64,000 nt of DNA from positions 1-64,000 of the forward strand of contig CAYGOF010000017.1 in NCBI GenBank assembly GCA_964351395.1, written 5' to 3'. The translations under genes and the position numbers were made by a program. This DNA is from Imperialibacter sp964351395 (GTDB taxonomy: Bacteria; Bacteroidota; Bacteroidia; Cytophagales; Cyclobacteriaceae). This document shows, one piece after another, positions 8,959 through 17,399 of this stretch. The notes below the pieces were generated by a model. It saw only the letters and a program-made list of their open reading frames with translations, was not told the DNA's origin and did not search any database. Every line of letters starts with the position of its first letter. Position 1 is the first letter of the stretch.

Positions 8959-10695
8959 ATGTCTGCATTCCAAATAAAAGAAGTGCCCGAGGAGTACGAT
9001 GTTGTGATTGTTGGCTCAGGCGCTGGTGGCGGTATGTCTGCCAAAGTGCTCACCGAAGCCGGTGCCAAAGTACTCATGCTTGAGGCTGGTCCTCACTTCG
9101 ATTCTGCCAAAGGCGATATGTTCAAATGGAACTACTCCTCCCCTCGCCGTGGATCAGGCACCAAGGAAAGAGCGTTTGGTGAATTCGATGCCGCCTTCGG
9201 TGGCTGGGAATTGGAAGGCGAACCGTATACCAGAACAAAAGGTACTGAGTTCGACTGGTTCCGTTCGCGGATGCTGGGTGGCCGTACCAATCACTGGGGG
9301 CGAATCTCCCTCCGCTTCGGACCCAATGATTTTAAGCGTAAAAGTATTGATGGCCTCGGAGATGATTGGCCTATTTCTTATGATGATATCAAGCCTTATT
9401 ATGACAAGGTCGATGACCTGGTAGGTGTTTTTGGCTCCAAAGAAGGTATTTATAACGAACCCGACGGAAATTTCCTGCCACCGCCGAAGCCAAGAGGATA
9501 TGAGTTGCTCGTTAAAAAAGCTTGCGATGAGATCGACATACCAGTTATTCCTTCACGTCTGTCGATTTTAACACAGCCCCACAATGGGCGGGCTGCCTGC
9601 CACTATTGCTCACAATGCAACAGAGGTTGTAGCACTCATTCCAACTTCTCTTCGCCTTCCGTACTTATTGGGCCAGCATTAGCTACCGGCAATCTCACTA
9701 TTTTGAATGGCGCCATGGCACGGGAAGTAACCACCGACAAGGAAGGAAAAGCTACGGGCGTAAGCTACGTGAATAAAGAAGACGGTCTCGACTACCACGT
9801 AAAAGGTAAAATAGTCATTCTGGCTGCCAGCGCTTGCGAATCCGGCCGATTGATGATGAACTCCAAATCCAGTGTGCATGAAAATGGCATGAGCAACAGC
9901 AGTGGCGTACTTGGTCGCTATATTACCGACTCCACCGGTGCATCAAGGTCAGCGATTATACCAGCTCTGCTCGATGGGATACCGCACAATGAAGATGGCG
10001 TTGGTGGACTACATGTATATACTCCCTGGTGGCTAGACAACAAGAAGCTAGACTTTGCCAGAGGCTACCATATTGAAATATGGGGTGGACGTGATATGCC
10101 AGGTTATGGCTATATGTGGGGCATTGAGAACTCCAACAAACACTTAAAAGGGCCCGACGGATCAACCAGAGCAAGTGGTGGTGGTTATGGTGCGCAACTC
10201 AAGCAAGATGCCCGTACACTGTATGGAGCTACTGTTGGCTTTTCCGGCCGTGGTGAGTGTATTGCCCGCTACGACAACTACTGTGAGATAGACCCGAATG
10301 TAGTGGATAAATGGGGTATTCCTGTGCTTCGTTTCAACTATACCTGGAGTGATCACGAGATCAAACAGGTGAAGCATATGCAGGATACGTTCGAGGAAAT
10401 TCTGACCACCATGGGTGGCATCTTCACTGGCTCAAAACCTGGTCCTGAAAGCAATTACGGCATAGCTGCTCCAGGTAGGATTATTCATGAAGTGGGTGCT
10501 ACCCGTATGGGCAACGATCCAAAGTCGAGTGTGGTCAATGCTTATTGCCAGGCTCATGAAGCGAAAAACGTGTTTGTGTGCGACGGCGGGCCGTTTGTGT
10601 CACAGGCAGACAAGAATCCAACCTGGACCATTCTGGCATTAAGCTGGAGAACTTGTGATTACATCATTGATCAGATGAAACAACAAAACCTTTAA
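8959..10695 (+). CDS. GMC-family FAD oxidoreductase (sugar dehydrogenase large subunit)
   Basis: A 578-residue flavoprotein of the glucose-methanol-choline family. The FAD-binding Rossmann motif GSGAGG is at residues 19-24. A cysteine cluster C214-xx-C217-xx-C220-xxx-C224 resembles the Fe-S hinge of membrane-linked sugar dehydrogenases. The family active-site pair is visible as His510 (HEVGATRMG) and Asn553 (NPTWTILAL). No signal peptide is seen, so export, if any, would be piggy-backed on the Tat-type subunit 3 encoded five bases downstream. With DUF1080 next door the likely reaction is oxidation of glycoside 3-hydroxyls, passing electrons to a cytochrome c. A second such pair occurs at 61793-64000. 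Confidence 0.9.
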   Translation: MSAFQIKEVPEEYDVVIVGSGAGGGMSAKVLTEAGAKVLMLEAGPHFDSAKGDMFKWNYSSPRRGSGTKERAFGEFDAAFGGWELEGEPYTRTKGTEFDWFRSRMLGGRTNHWGRISLRFGPNDFKRKSIDGLGDDWPISYDDIKPYYDKVDDLVGVFGSKEGIYNEPDGNFLPPPKPRGYELLVKKACDEIDIPVIPSRLSILTQPHNGRAACHYCSQCNRGCSTHSNFSSPSVLIGPALATGNLTILNGAMAREVTTDKEGKATGVSYVNKEDGLDYHVKGKIVILAASACESGRLMMNSKSSVHENGMSNSSGVLGRYITDSTGASRSAIIPALLDGIPHNEDGVGGLHVYTPWWLDNKKLDFARGYHIEIWGGRDMPGYGYMWGIENSNKHLKGPDGSTRASGGGYGAQLKQDARTLYGATVGFSGRGECIARYDNYCEIDPNVVDKWGIPVLRFNYTWSDHEIKQVKHMQDTFEEILTTMGGIFTGSKPGPESNYGIAAPGRIIHEVGATRMGNDPKSSVVNAYCQAHEAKNVFVCDGGPFVSQADKNPTWTILALSWRTCDYIIDQMKQQNL

Positions 10696-10700
10696 TCGAC

Positions 10701-11333
10701 ATGGAACCAATTAGCAGAAGAGATTCCTTAAAATATATCACATTAGCCTCACTTTCGGCAACTGCACTAATCGGTTGCGAACCAGGCAAAGAAGGTGAAA
10801 TGGCCATGCATGAGCACCCCACCGATATGCCGGAGGGCTATGCCAACCTCACGCCAGAGGTGATGGAGATGTTGAACAAGAAGTTCTTTACCGACGAGGA
10901 GAGAGAATTGGTTAGGGTACTGGGCAATTTAGTGATTCCGGCAGACGACAGAACCGGTAGTGCTGAGGATGCCAATACCACAGCTTTCATAGAGTTCACG
11001 CTGATCGATCGTGAGTATATGCAAACGCCTATGAGAGGTGGACTGCGCTGGCTCAACCTGGAAAGCACCAAACGTTTTGGAAAGAGCTTTACAGCGCTTT
11101 CTGAAGCTGAACAAAAGCAGATCCTGGACGATATCGCCTATCCGGCAACGGCCAGTCCGGCTATGAGCCAGGGGGTGGCCTTCTTCAACACTTTCCGTAG
11201 CCTGGTGCTGACTGGCTTTTACTCCAGCAAATTGGGCGTGGAAGACCTGCAGTACATGGGCAACAGGCCTACCGTCTGGAACGGAGCTCCTCAGGAGTGG
11301 CTGGACAGGTTGGGTGTGAGCTATGATGCTTAG
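10701..11333 (+). CDS. Gluconate 2-dehydrogenase subunit 3 family protein (Tat lipoprotein)
   Basis: A 210-residue small subunit. The N-terminus has a twin-arginine start (SRRDSLKY, residues 5-12) and a lipobox LIGC with Cys26, so it should be exported folded and lipidated, carrying the flavoprotein partner with it. Residues 50-190 match the subunit 3 family (FFTDEERELVRVLGNLVIPAD and a final helix before TVWNGAPQEW). It lies five bases after the GMC gene, clearly one operon, and a hairpin at 11411-11434 probably ends the transcript. Known members are needed for maturation or export of the dehydrogenase subunit. Confidence 0.88.
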   Translation: MEPISRRDSLKYITLASLSATALIGCEPGKEGEMAMHEHPTDMPEGYANLTPEVMEMLNKKFFTDEERELVRVLGNLVIPADDRTGSAEDANTTAFIEFTLIDREYMQTPMRGGLRWLNLESTKRFGKSFTALSEAEQKQILDDIAYPATASPAMSQGVAFFNTFRSLVLTGFYSSKLGVEDLQYMGNRPTVWNGAPQEWLDRLGVSYDA

Positions 11334-11410
11334 GCTGGTGCCTGAGACACGCACCAGAACGGAATGGGATATTGAAGCATATCCTACCGAATTAAATTAA
11401 CAAACGAGTT

Positions 11411-11440
11411 ATAGGGTGTGTCTTCACACCCTATTTCATT
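11411..11440 (+). terminator. Hairpin terminator after GMC/subunit 3 operon
   Basis: A perfect 10-bp stem (atagggtgtg 11411-11420, cacaccctat 11425-11434) with a four-base loop tctt, followed by a weak T-rich tail. It lies 78 bases after the subunit 3 stop and 99 bases before the DUF1080 start. Confidence 0.6.
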
Positions 11441-11538
11441 ACCAACCCTGCCTTTGTGGGTGTATCTTCGCATCCCATTTTCAATTCAGGTTTCAGGGTT
11501 AGACTTCATACCCTACCATTTTATATCAGCAACCAATT

Positions 11539-12369
11539 ATGAACCACCTAAAACACATAGCAGCAGCCATCCTCTTTCTTGCCATGCTCTACAGCTGCGC
11601 CTCGCCTCAAAAGGAAACCACAGAAGCTAAACAACCTGAATGGCAGCAACTTTTCAATGGCAAAGACCTTAGCGGCTGGATTCCCAAAATCAGAGGCCAT
11701 GCACTCAACGACAATTTCGGTAATACCTTTCGGGTAGAAGATGGCCTGCTTACTGTCGCCTACGATGCGTATGACTCCTTTCGCTACCAGTATGGCCACC
11801 TGTTCTACAAAGAGAACTTTTCGAAATACATCATCGCTACTGAGTACCGCTTTGTAGGCGAGCAGGCTACAGGGGGCGAAGGCTGGGCCGAAAGAAACAG
11901 CGGCATTATGATCCACGGACAGGATCCAGCTAAGATGGCCCTTGACCAGGACTTTCCTATCTCTATCGAGGTACAGCTCCTTGGCGGACTTGGAAGCGGT
12001 GATCGGCCAACGGCTAATTTGTGCACACCAGGCACGCACGTCTTTCTGGGCGACTCATTGTTTACCAACCATTGTATCAACTCCACATCTCCCACCTTCG
12101 ATGGCGAAGTTTGGGTAAGGGTAGAAACCCTCGTGCTGGGCGACTCACTGATCCGCCATTTTGTGAATGGGAAGAATGCGTTGGAATACACCAAACCACA
12201 AGTAGGCGGTGGTGTGGTGAATGGCTTTGCACCCGAAGCCAAGCAAGATGGAATTCCATTGACTCAGGGTTCTATCTCATTGCAAAGCGAAAGCCACCCA
12301 ATTCAATTCAGAAAAGTAGAGCTTATGAATTTGGAGGGCATGGAAGTGCCTGCGGCTTATAGAAATTAA
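11539..12369 (+). CDS. DUF1080 / 3-keto-glycoside hydrolase-lyase family lipoprotein
   Basis: A 276-residue lipoprotein (lipobox LYSC at about residue 20) with a single DUF1080 beta-sandwich: it opens with the family signature WQQLFNGKDLSGW (residues 35-47), contains NSGIMIHGQDP and HCINSTSPTFDGEVW, and closes with GSISLQSESHPIQFRKVEL. Characterised DUF1080 members cleave 3-keto-glycosides, and the domain is related to concanavalin-like lectins. It follows a GMC dehydrogenase and its subunit 3 after a terminator-like hairpin, which supports a shared oxidise-then-cleave route for glycosides in the periplasm. Function on a particular sugar is not shown by the sequence. Confidence 0.88.
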   Translation: MNHLKHIAAAILFLAMLYSCASPQKETTEAKQPEWQQLFNGKDLSGWIPKIRGHALNDNFGNTFRVEDGLLTVAYDAYDSFRYQYGHLFYKENFSKYIIATEYRFVGEQATGGEGWAERNSGIMIHGQDPAKMALDQDFPISIEVQLLGGLGSGDRPTANLCTPGTHVFLGDSLFTNHCINSTSPTFDGEVWVRVETLVLGDSLIRHFVNGKNALEYTKPQVGGGVVNGFAPEAKQDGIPLTQGSISLQSESHPIQFRKVELMNLEGMEVPAAYRN

Positions 12370-12418
12370 CAGTGACTTGCAATGTTCTTTACGCACCTAA
12401 CCAGGCCGCCCGTCTGGT

Positions 12419-12580
12419 CATTGCGAATGAGCTAACGGAAAAATTATCTATGTGACGAATTTCAAGCGAATGTGGCAATCTGTCATTGCGGAGAGCTGGT
12501 CTCATCCAACAGATTGCCACGTCACATATCCTTGTATATCACCGATGAAGATTATTCAAGTTCCTCGCAATAACCAATAA
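12419..12580. repeat. Decayed palindromic intergenic repeat
   Basis: Nested inverted repeats: an inner perfect 12-bp pair gtggcaatctgt (12472-12483) / acagattgccac (12509-12520), an outer 8-bp pair tatgtgac (12449-12456) / gtcacata (12521-12528), and outermost remnants tcattgcga / cctcgcaata. The wording tcattgcg...ggcaatct...agattgcc...tcgcaat matches a class of mobile palindromic repeats found between genes in many bacteria. It lies between convergent genes, where it could also act as a bidirectional terminator. Confidence 0.65.
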
Positions 12581-12596
12581 CCAGACCGGCAATTCC

Positions 12597-15500
12597 CTAC
12601 TTCAAACCAGGCACACCCACTGGCTGGAAGTTATTCCATGGCCAGTCCTTTCTCTCTACCTTATTAGGATACACCTCACTTAAAGTGGCTCCTTCGTACA
12701 GGCGACCGTTTTTCATTACGTACTTGATGGTATTGGTATTTCTCAAATTCTCAAGAGGGTTGGCATCCAGCACAATCAAATCAGCCAGTTTTCCTGGTTC
12801 CAATGAGCCCAGCTCATTTTTCAAACCAATATCCTCGGCTCCCTGAATAGTAGCGACCCGCAGCGCTTCGTGGGGAGTTAAGCCACCAGCACCTACCGAC
12901 CACAACTCCCAGTGATAACCAAGTCCCTGTAGCTGTCCGTGACTACCCACTCCGACCAAGCCACCAGCATCATATAAATCCTTAACGAATTCAGCATGCT
13001 TCTTAAACACATGTTCCTCTTCCATGAACCAACCCGACCCGTTACCTCCTCTTCTGCGGCTCTTCTGGTCCAACTCTTCATGCGGCGTGAAATGTGAAAG
13101 CTTCTCGTCATCATGCACTTTTTCAGTAGCATAGTAATAGTTTTCAGCCCATGGTCCACCATACGAAACCAGCAATGTAGGGGTGTAGGCAGTTTTCAAC
13201 TGAGCAAGTAATGACGTAATGTCCGAATACAGCGGATAGATAGGAAATGAATGCTCATGGCCTGGATATCCATCAATTACCTGGGTTAGGTCAAGCTTCA
13301 AATCGAGTGCGCCTTCAGTCGTTGGCATCAATTCATTTTCTCTTGCTGCCTGAATCACCCATTGCCTCTGCTGACGGTTACCAGTAATGTACATTTTGAT
13401 CGTTTTTGTATCAAAATAGTCCTTATACCGCTTCATAATCTGACGGGCGTGGTCAAGGTCTCGCACGTTGGTATTCCAGTATCCAACTCCTGGACCTGTG
13501 GAGTAAATGCGCGGCCCAAGCATGCGACCACTTCTAACCAAATCCTCATAGGTAAGCACATCGGTTGTAGCTGTTTGTGGATCACGGGTGGTGGTAACAC
13601 CGTATGCCAGGTTGGCTGTGTACATCCAGGCCTGGTCCTTGTGTATTTCCCATTCAGGCCACATATGCGCATGGCTGTCAACAAAGCCAGGAATAATGGT
13701 TTTGCCCGACACATCAATCACTTGCGCATCAGACGGAGCATTGATGCTTGAAGCAGCTCCTACTCTCACAATCCTATTATTTTCTATGTAAACAGCTCCG
13801 TTTTCTATTACTTCCAGCCCATTCATGGTAATCACCCTGGCGCCTGAAAGCACTACTTTTCCTTTGGGAATATCTCTGGCAACCTCCACTTTTACCCGCA
13901 ATTCATCGGGCATAAAGCTGGGTTTGTCTTCCTTTTCAGCATCGGCTTCTTCCGTCTTCTCTGTTTCGCCATCCTTTTTCTCTTCTTCTTCCTTCTTTTC
14001 AGCCTTTGCCTTCCCGGCCAGCTTCAGGCTATCTGAAAATGCTTCACCCTTAGCCAGGTCATAATAGAAAAAGGCATTTCCAATCGACCAGGTAATGGCG
14101 CTTGCGTCGGAAGTCCATGCCGGAAACTGCCCACCCAGGTCAGTCAGCCTTTTCGCTGGAAAGGCAGCCTTTTCTGGTGTATTGACAGAAATTGTTGGTG
14201 TTTGCCCTCCCACAATTGGAACGGTGACCAAAAACACCTCATTATCGAGAAGGGCCATGGCCTTGTCTCCCTTTGGTGCCATCTTAATGTAATCGGCCTG
14301 GGTAGCTTCCTTCGAACCTGGAATGGTTTTACCGGTTACTTTCAAGTAAGCTTTTTCGTCAGTTCCATCCCATCTTATAGAGACCAGTCCTTTATCATCA
14401 TCATACAGGAATATTCTTTCCACATCGGCTGTAAAGTGAGGCATATTTCTGCCTTTAGCCGTGGCAATCAGCGTGCTTTTGCCCCCAGCGGAAGGTATCC
14501 ACACAAGATCCTGAGAGACCTGTAGAGCATCAGTAGGCCCATAGCTATCCGTCATAGCCTGCATAGATGCCTTAAAAGTCACAATTCTTCCGTTAGCACT
14601 CCAGGCGATGTCGCGGTAAACGGCCGCTTCATTGGTTAAACGTACGGGTGGAGTGGTCTTCTTGCCAAATGCAGTTTTGTAAATATGGCCTCCCTCTTCG
14701 TTGGCCCAGGTAACAAATGCCAAGGAGCCTCCATCAGGCGCCCAGGCAGGGTGAGCTTCCGTTTTGTCAAAAGTAGTTACCCTCGACGGCGTCCCATTGG
14801 GGTAGTCCATCACATAGAGCCTATCGAGCGCCGTAAAGGCCAACTTTTTACCATTAGGGGACAACACGGGATTTCTTATTTGCTTGACAATAAAAGTAGG
14901 ATCATCGCTGATGGTGTAATTAAAGCGAACAGACGGGCCTACTTCCAATTCCTCTTTTATTGTAAAGGGGATTTCAGTAGCATTACCACCCGCAATAGGG
15001 AGCTTCATGATCTTTCCACCAAAGGAAAGTACCAAAAACTGGCTATCGGGCGTAAACGACATACCAGGCAATACATCTCTTGTGGCGATAGATTCCTGAT
15101 CGTCGCGCTGAACAGGATAAGCCAACCACTTTTCTTCACCGCTTGCCAGCGTTCTAAGCACAAGCCCTGTCTCCTCGTCATGGCGACTGCCATACACCAA
15201 ATATTTTCCGTCAGGCGACAACGTAGGTCTGAAAGCCGAACCATAGCGGCTGGTTTTAGTTTCGTATTTGCCTGTTTCTCTATCATACAGTGCAATCTGA
15301 TATTGTGGAAACACAGCATTGTACTGCCAATTTCTATTGCGATGGCTAAACCAAAGGTAGCGGTTGTCGGGCCCAAAGGCTGCTTCCACTGTTTTGAGTT
15401 GCTCAGGTTCTTTAATTAATTCAATACCACTGCCTCCATCCTTGTGCAGCAGTTGCAGTTTGGGCACCCCACGCAGAATGGCACCTTTGGATACTACGAT

Positions 15501-15929
15501 ATATTGCCCGTCGGGCGTCCATTCCGGCGACTGAAACACATTGCTATTGCCTTCGGTCAGCTGCCTTTTGGTCGTATCAGCCAATGTCATCACGTATACA
15601 TTCTCTCCACCAGATTCGTCAGATACAAAGACAATCTCCTTCCCGTCTGGGCTATAGCGAGGCTGACTGTCGAAAGAAATACTTTTGGTCAGGCGAGTGG
15701 CTCGTCCACCTTGCATGGGAAGTGTATAGATATCGCCGAGGAGCTCAAAAAGTATCGTTTGCCCATCGGGGCTTACATCAAGATGCATCCAGGAACCCTC
15801 GTTCACTTCTATGGGAATGGTGCGAAGAGAATCGAGAGGGAGTCCTTTCTTTTTATCGTCTTTCTTTTGGGCAAATCCGGCTATTGAGAGACATAATAGC
15901 ATGGCCAATGTTGCGCTGAGTTTTTTCAT
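12597..15929 (-). CDS. TolB-type propeller / amidohydrolase fusion protein
   Basis: A 1110-residue exported protein (signal peptide 1-20, IAGFAQ). Residues about 40-640 form one or two beta-propellers made of PD40/WD40-like TolB blades (repeated SPDGK, TPDGQY, APDGGS turns). A highly charged Lys/Glu linker (about 628-670) follows. The C-terminal part (about 690-1085) is an imidazolonepropionase-like amidohydrolase with the metal-binding HAH at His753/His755 in IIPGFVDSHAHMW, later Asp/His ligands and the usual GKLADLIVLDANPL end. Such fusions are common in marine Bacteroidota and are predicted periplasmic hydrolases of cyclic amides or dipeptides; substrate unknown. It stands alone, divergent from the gene at 16191. 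Confidence 0.9.
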   Translation of the reverse strand: MKKLSATLAMLLCLSIAGFAQKKDDKKKGLPLDSLRTIPIEVNEGSWMHLDVSPDGQTILFELLGDIYTLPMQGGRATRLTKSISFDSQPRYSPDGKEIVFVSDESGGENVYVMTLADTTKRQLTEGNSNVFQSPEWTPDGQYIVVSKGAILRGVPKLQLLHKDGGSGIELIKEPEQLKTVEAAFGPDNRYLWFSHRNRNWQYNAVFPQYQIALYDRETGKYETKTSRYGSAFRPTLSPDGKYLVYGSRHDEETGLVLRTLASGEEKWLAYPVQRDDQESIATRDVLPGMSFTPDSQFLVLSFGGKIMKLPIAGGNATEIPFTIKEELEVGPSVRFNYTISDDPTFIVKQIRNPVLSPNGKKLAFTALDRLYVMDYPNGTPSRVTTFDKTEAHPAWAPDGGSLAFVTWANEEGGHIYKTAFGKKTTPPVRLTNEAAVYRDIAWSANGRIVTFKASMQAMTDSYGPTDALQVSQDLVWIPSAGGKSTLIATAKGRNMPHFTADVERIFLYDDDKGLVSIRWDGTDEKAYLKVTGKTIPGSKEATQADYIKMAPKGDKAMALLDNEVFLVTVPIVGGQTPTISVNTPEKAAFPAKRLTDLGGQFPAWTSDASAITWSIGNAFFYYDLAKGEAFSDSLKLAGKAKAEKKEEEEKKDGETEKTEEADAEKEDKPSFMPDELRVKVEVARDIPKGKVVLSGARVITMNGLEVIENGAVYIENNRIVRVGAASSINAPSDAQVIDVSGKTIIPGFVDSHAHMWPEWEIHKDQAWMYTANLAYGVTTTRDPQTATTDVLTYEDLVRSGRMLGPRIYSTGPGVGYWNTNVRDLDHARQIMKRYKDYFDTKTIKMYITGNRQQRQWVIQAARENELMPTTEGALDLKLDLTQVIDGYPGHEHSFPIYPLYSDITSLLAQLKTAYTPTLLVSYGGPWAENYYYATEKVHDDEKLSHFTPHEELDQKSRRRGGNGSGWFMEEEHVFKKHAEFVKDLYDAGGLVGVGSHGQLQGLGYHWELWSVGAGGLTPHEALRVATIQGAEDIGLKNELGSLEPGKLADLIVLDANPLENLRNTNTIKYVMKNGRLYEGATLSEVYPNKVERKDWPWNNFQPVGVPGLK

Positions 15930-16096
15930 TGTGGGTTGATTAGTAACAATCCTCTAGTTAACGGAAAATCAAAAAAAATACAATGAGGATTATGCAGGGA
16001 TTTTGCCGTTGCGTCAATCAGAATAATGGCATGAAACACAGCAGTTGCAAGAATTTAACCCACTCCTCAAGTTCCCCCAATGCACTTAGTTGCCCT

Positions 16097-16110
16097 GGGA
16101 TGCGCATCCC
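16097..16110. repeat. GGGAT..ATCCC palindrome (REP-like)
   Basis: GGGATGCGCATCCC is a perfect 14-base palindrome in the divergent intergenic region. Similar GGGAT(N3-4)ATCCC hairpins occur at 29300, 62371 and 62453, always outside genes. Confidence 0.5.
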
Positions 16111-16190
16111 GCGAGTTTCAATTTTTGAAGGTCCTTATTCTTTGATTTTACCCTAACTTTCTTTAGGTTAACTAGCTGAATGTGAATACT

Positions 16191-17348
16191 ATGAGGTCAT
16201 ACACCATTTTTTTCGTATTGTTAGCAACAACAATAGTTGCTTGTCAGCAAGGAACTACTACTTCCAAAAATGAAGAAACAGAAAGCTTAGAACAAATAGA
16301 CTCTGTAGTAATAGAAGCACCAAATGAAACCGTACAATCGGTATCTAACATCGTGGAGCTAATTGCCGGATTCAAGCAACATGGCAGGAGGGAAATACCC
16401 GAAGAACTCAGTCAGAAGTACTTTGCTGGGCAGTACTACACGATGCATGATGTTATTTCGGCCGGCGGACCACTTCTTGCTGTTGTTGTATCACAAACAT
16501 ATATGGCTGCCTCATTCGAGGTTTATACATTTACCTCCGACGGCCAACTGCTCGATAGTAAAGTACTCTTATCGTCAGAAGGAGGGGATATTTACCATTA
16601 TAAGTTTGAGACCTTATCCGATCGAAGCTTTGTATTGCACAGGATACTGGATTTAACGCTTTACGAAGACACAACCGATGGCCCCATGTCAGAGGAACAG
16701 ATTAAAAGTTTAAATGACCAGGGGAACATTGAAAGCTATTGTACCATTGACCCAAATGGTAAGATTAAGGAATTTGTTGTGTTTGGTTTGGGTAAGTGGG
16801 ATCCAAACGACACAAAATCGAAATACAATTTGGCTTTTACTGGCGAGATTTCTGGTTTCGACCTTATTTGTTTATCAAAGAGACAAGGGTGCACTGATAT
16901 TATGTGTGGGGATGAAATGGAATTCTTTCTCATTAAAGATGGCTCTATCATTCATCGGACTTCGGCCATGTTCAATACCGAGGGCAGTCCTACCAATTCA
17001 ATCCTACACGATACGTTTGTCCAATATCTGGAAACAAAACATGTATGGACTAGTGATGAAGGAGAAGCCATGACGTTTGACAAAAAGGACGACTTTATCG
17101 GAGGTATGAGATTCGTTTTAAAGGACGGAAAATTGATCCAGTTAAATGAGCTATCAAAGACTGACCTACGAATTTTTAGAAATCTCATTTTTGCAAAATA
17201 TGGCTACAAATTCAAATCTGATGATCTTAAGGCTCACTTTTCTACAATGAGTTGGTATAGGCCCGAGCATGACAACGTTGATGCGATGCTTAGCGATGAG
17301 GACAAAGAACTGGCCGCCTACCTGAAAAATTTAGAAGATCAATCCTAA
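16191..17348 (+). CDS. YARHG-domain lipoprotein
   Basis: A 385-residue lipoprotein (MRSYTIFFVLLATTIVAC, lipobox at about residue 18). An in-frame GTG exists at 16182, but the ATG at 16191 gives a normal signal peptide and is preferred. The middle (residues 50-300) is a beta-rich region without a family I recognise. The C-terminus (about 315-380) is a YARHG domain: LSKTDLRIFRNLIFAKYGYKF followed by a WYRPEHDNV stretch. YARHG domains are extracellular modules of unknown function, probably binding peptidoglycan or envelope components. It stands upstream of a membrane protein gene (51 bases), possibly in one operon. Confidence 0.82.
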   Translation: MRSYTIFFVLLATTIVACQQGTTTSKNEETESLEQIDSVVIEAPNETVQSVSNIVELIAGFKQHGRREIPEELSQKYFAGQYYTMHDVISAGGPLLAVVVSQTYMAASFEVYTFTSDGQLLDSKVLLSSEGGDIYHYKFETLSDRSFVLHRILDLTLYEDTTDGPMSEEQIKSLNDQGNIESYCTIDPNGKIKEFVVFGLGKWDPNDTKSKYNLAFTGEISGFDLICLSKRQGCTDIMCGDEMEFFLIKDGSIIHRTSAMFNTEGSPTNSILHDTFVQYLETKHVWTSDEGEAMTFDKKDDFIGGMRFVLKDGKLIQLNELSKTDLRIFRNLIFAKYGYKFKSDDLKAHFSTMSWYRPEHDNVDAMLSDEDKELAAYLKNLEDQS

Positions 17349-17399
17349 CAGCGTCAAAGTTGCTGTCCAATTTTTTGAGAAGTCTTAAAAACCTACTTT

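Noticed and set aside
14685..15419. 244-codon plus-strand open frame inside the amidohydrolase fusion gene
   Set aside because: Shadow of the propeller region on the opposite strand; no recognisable domain.
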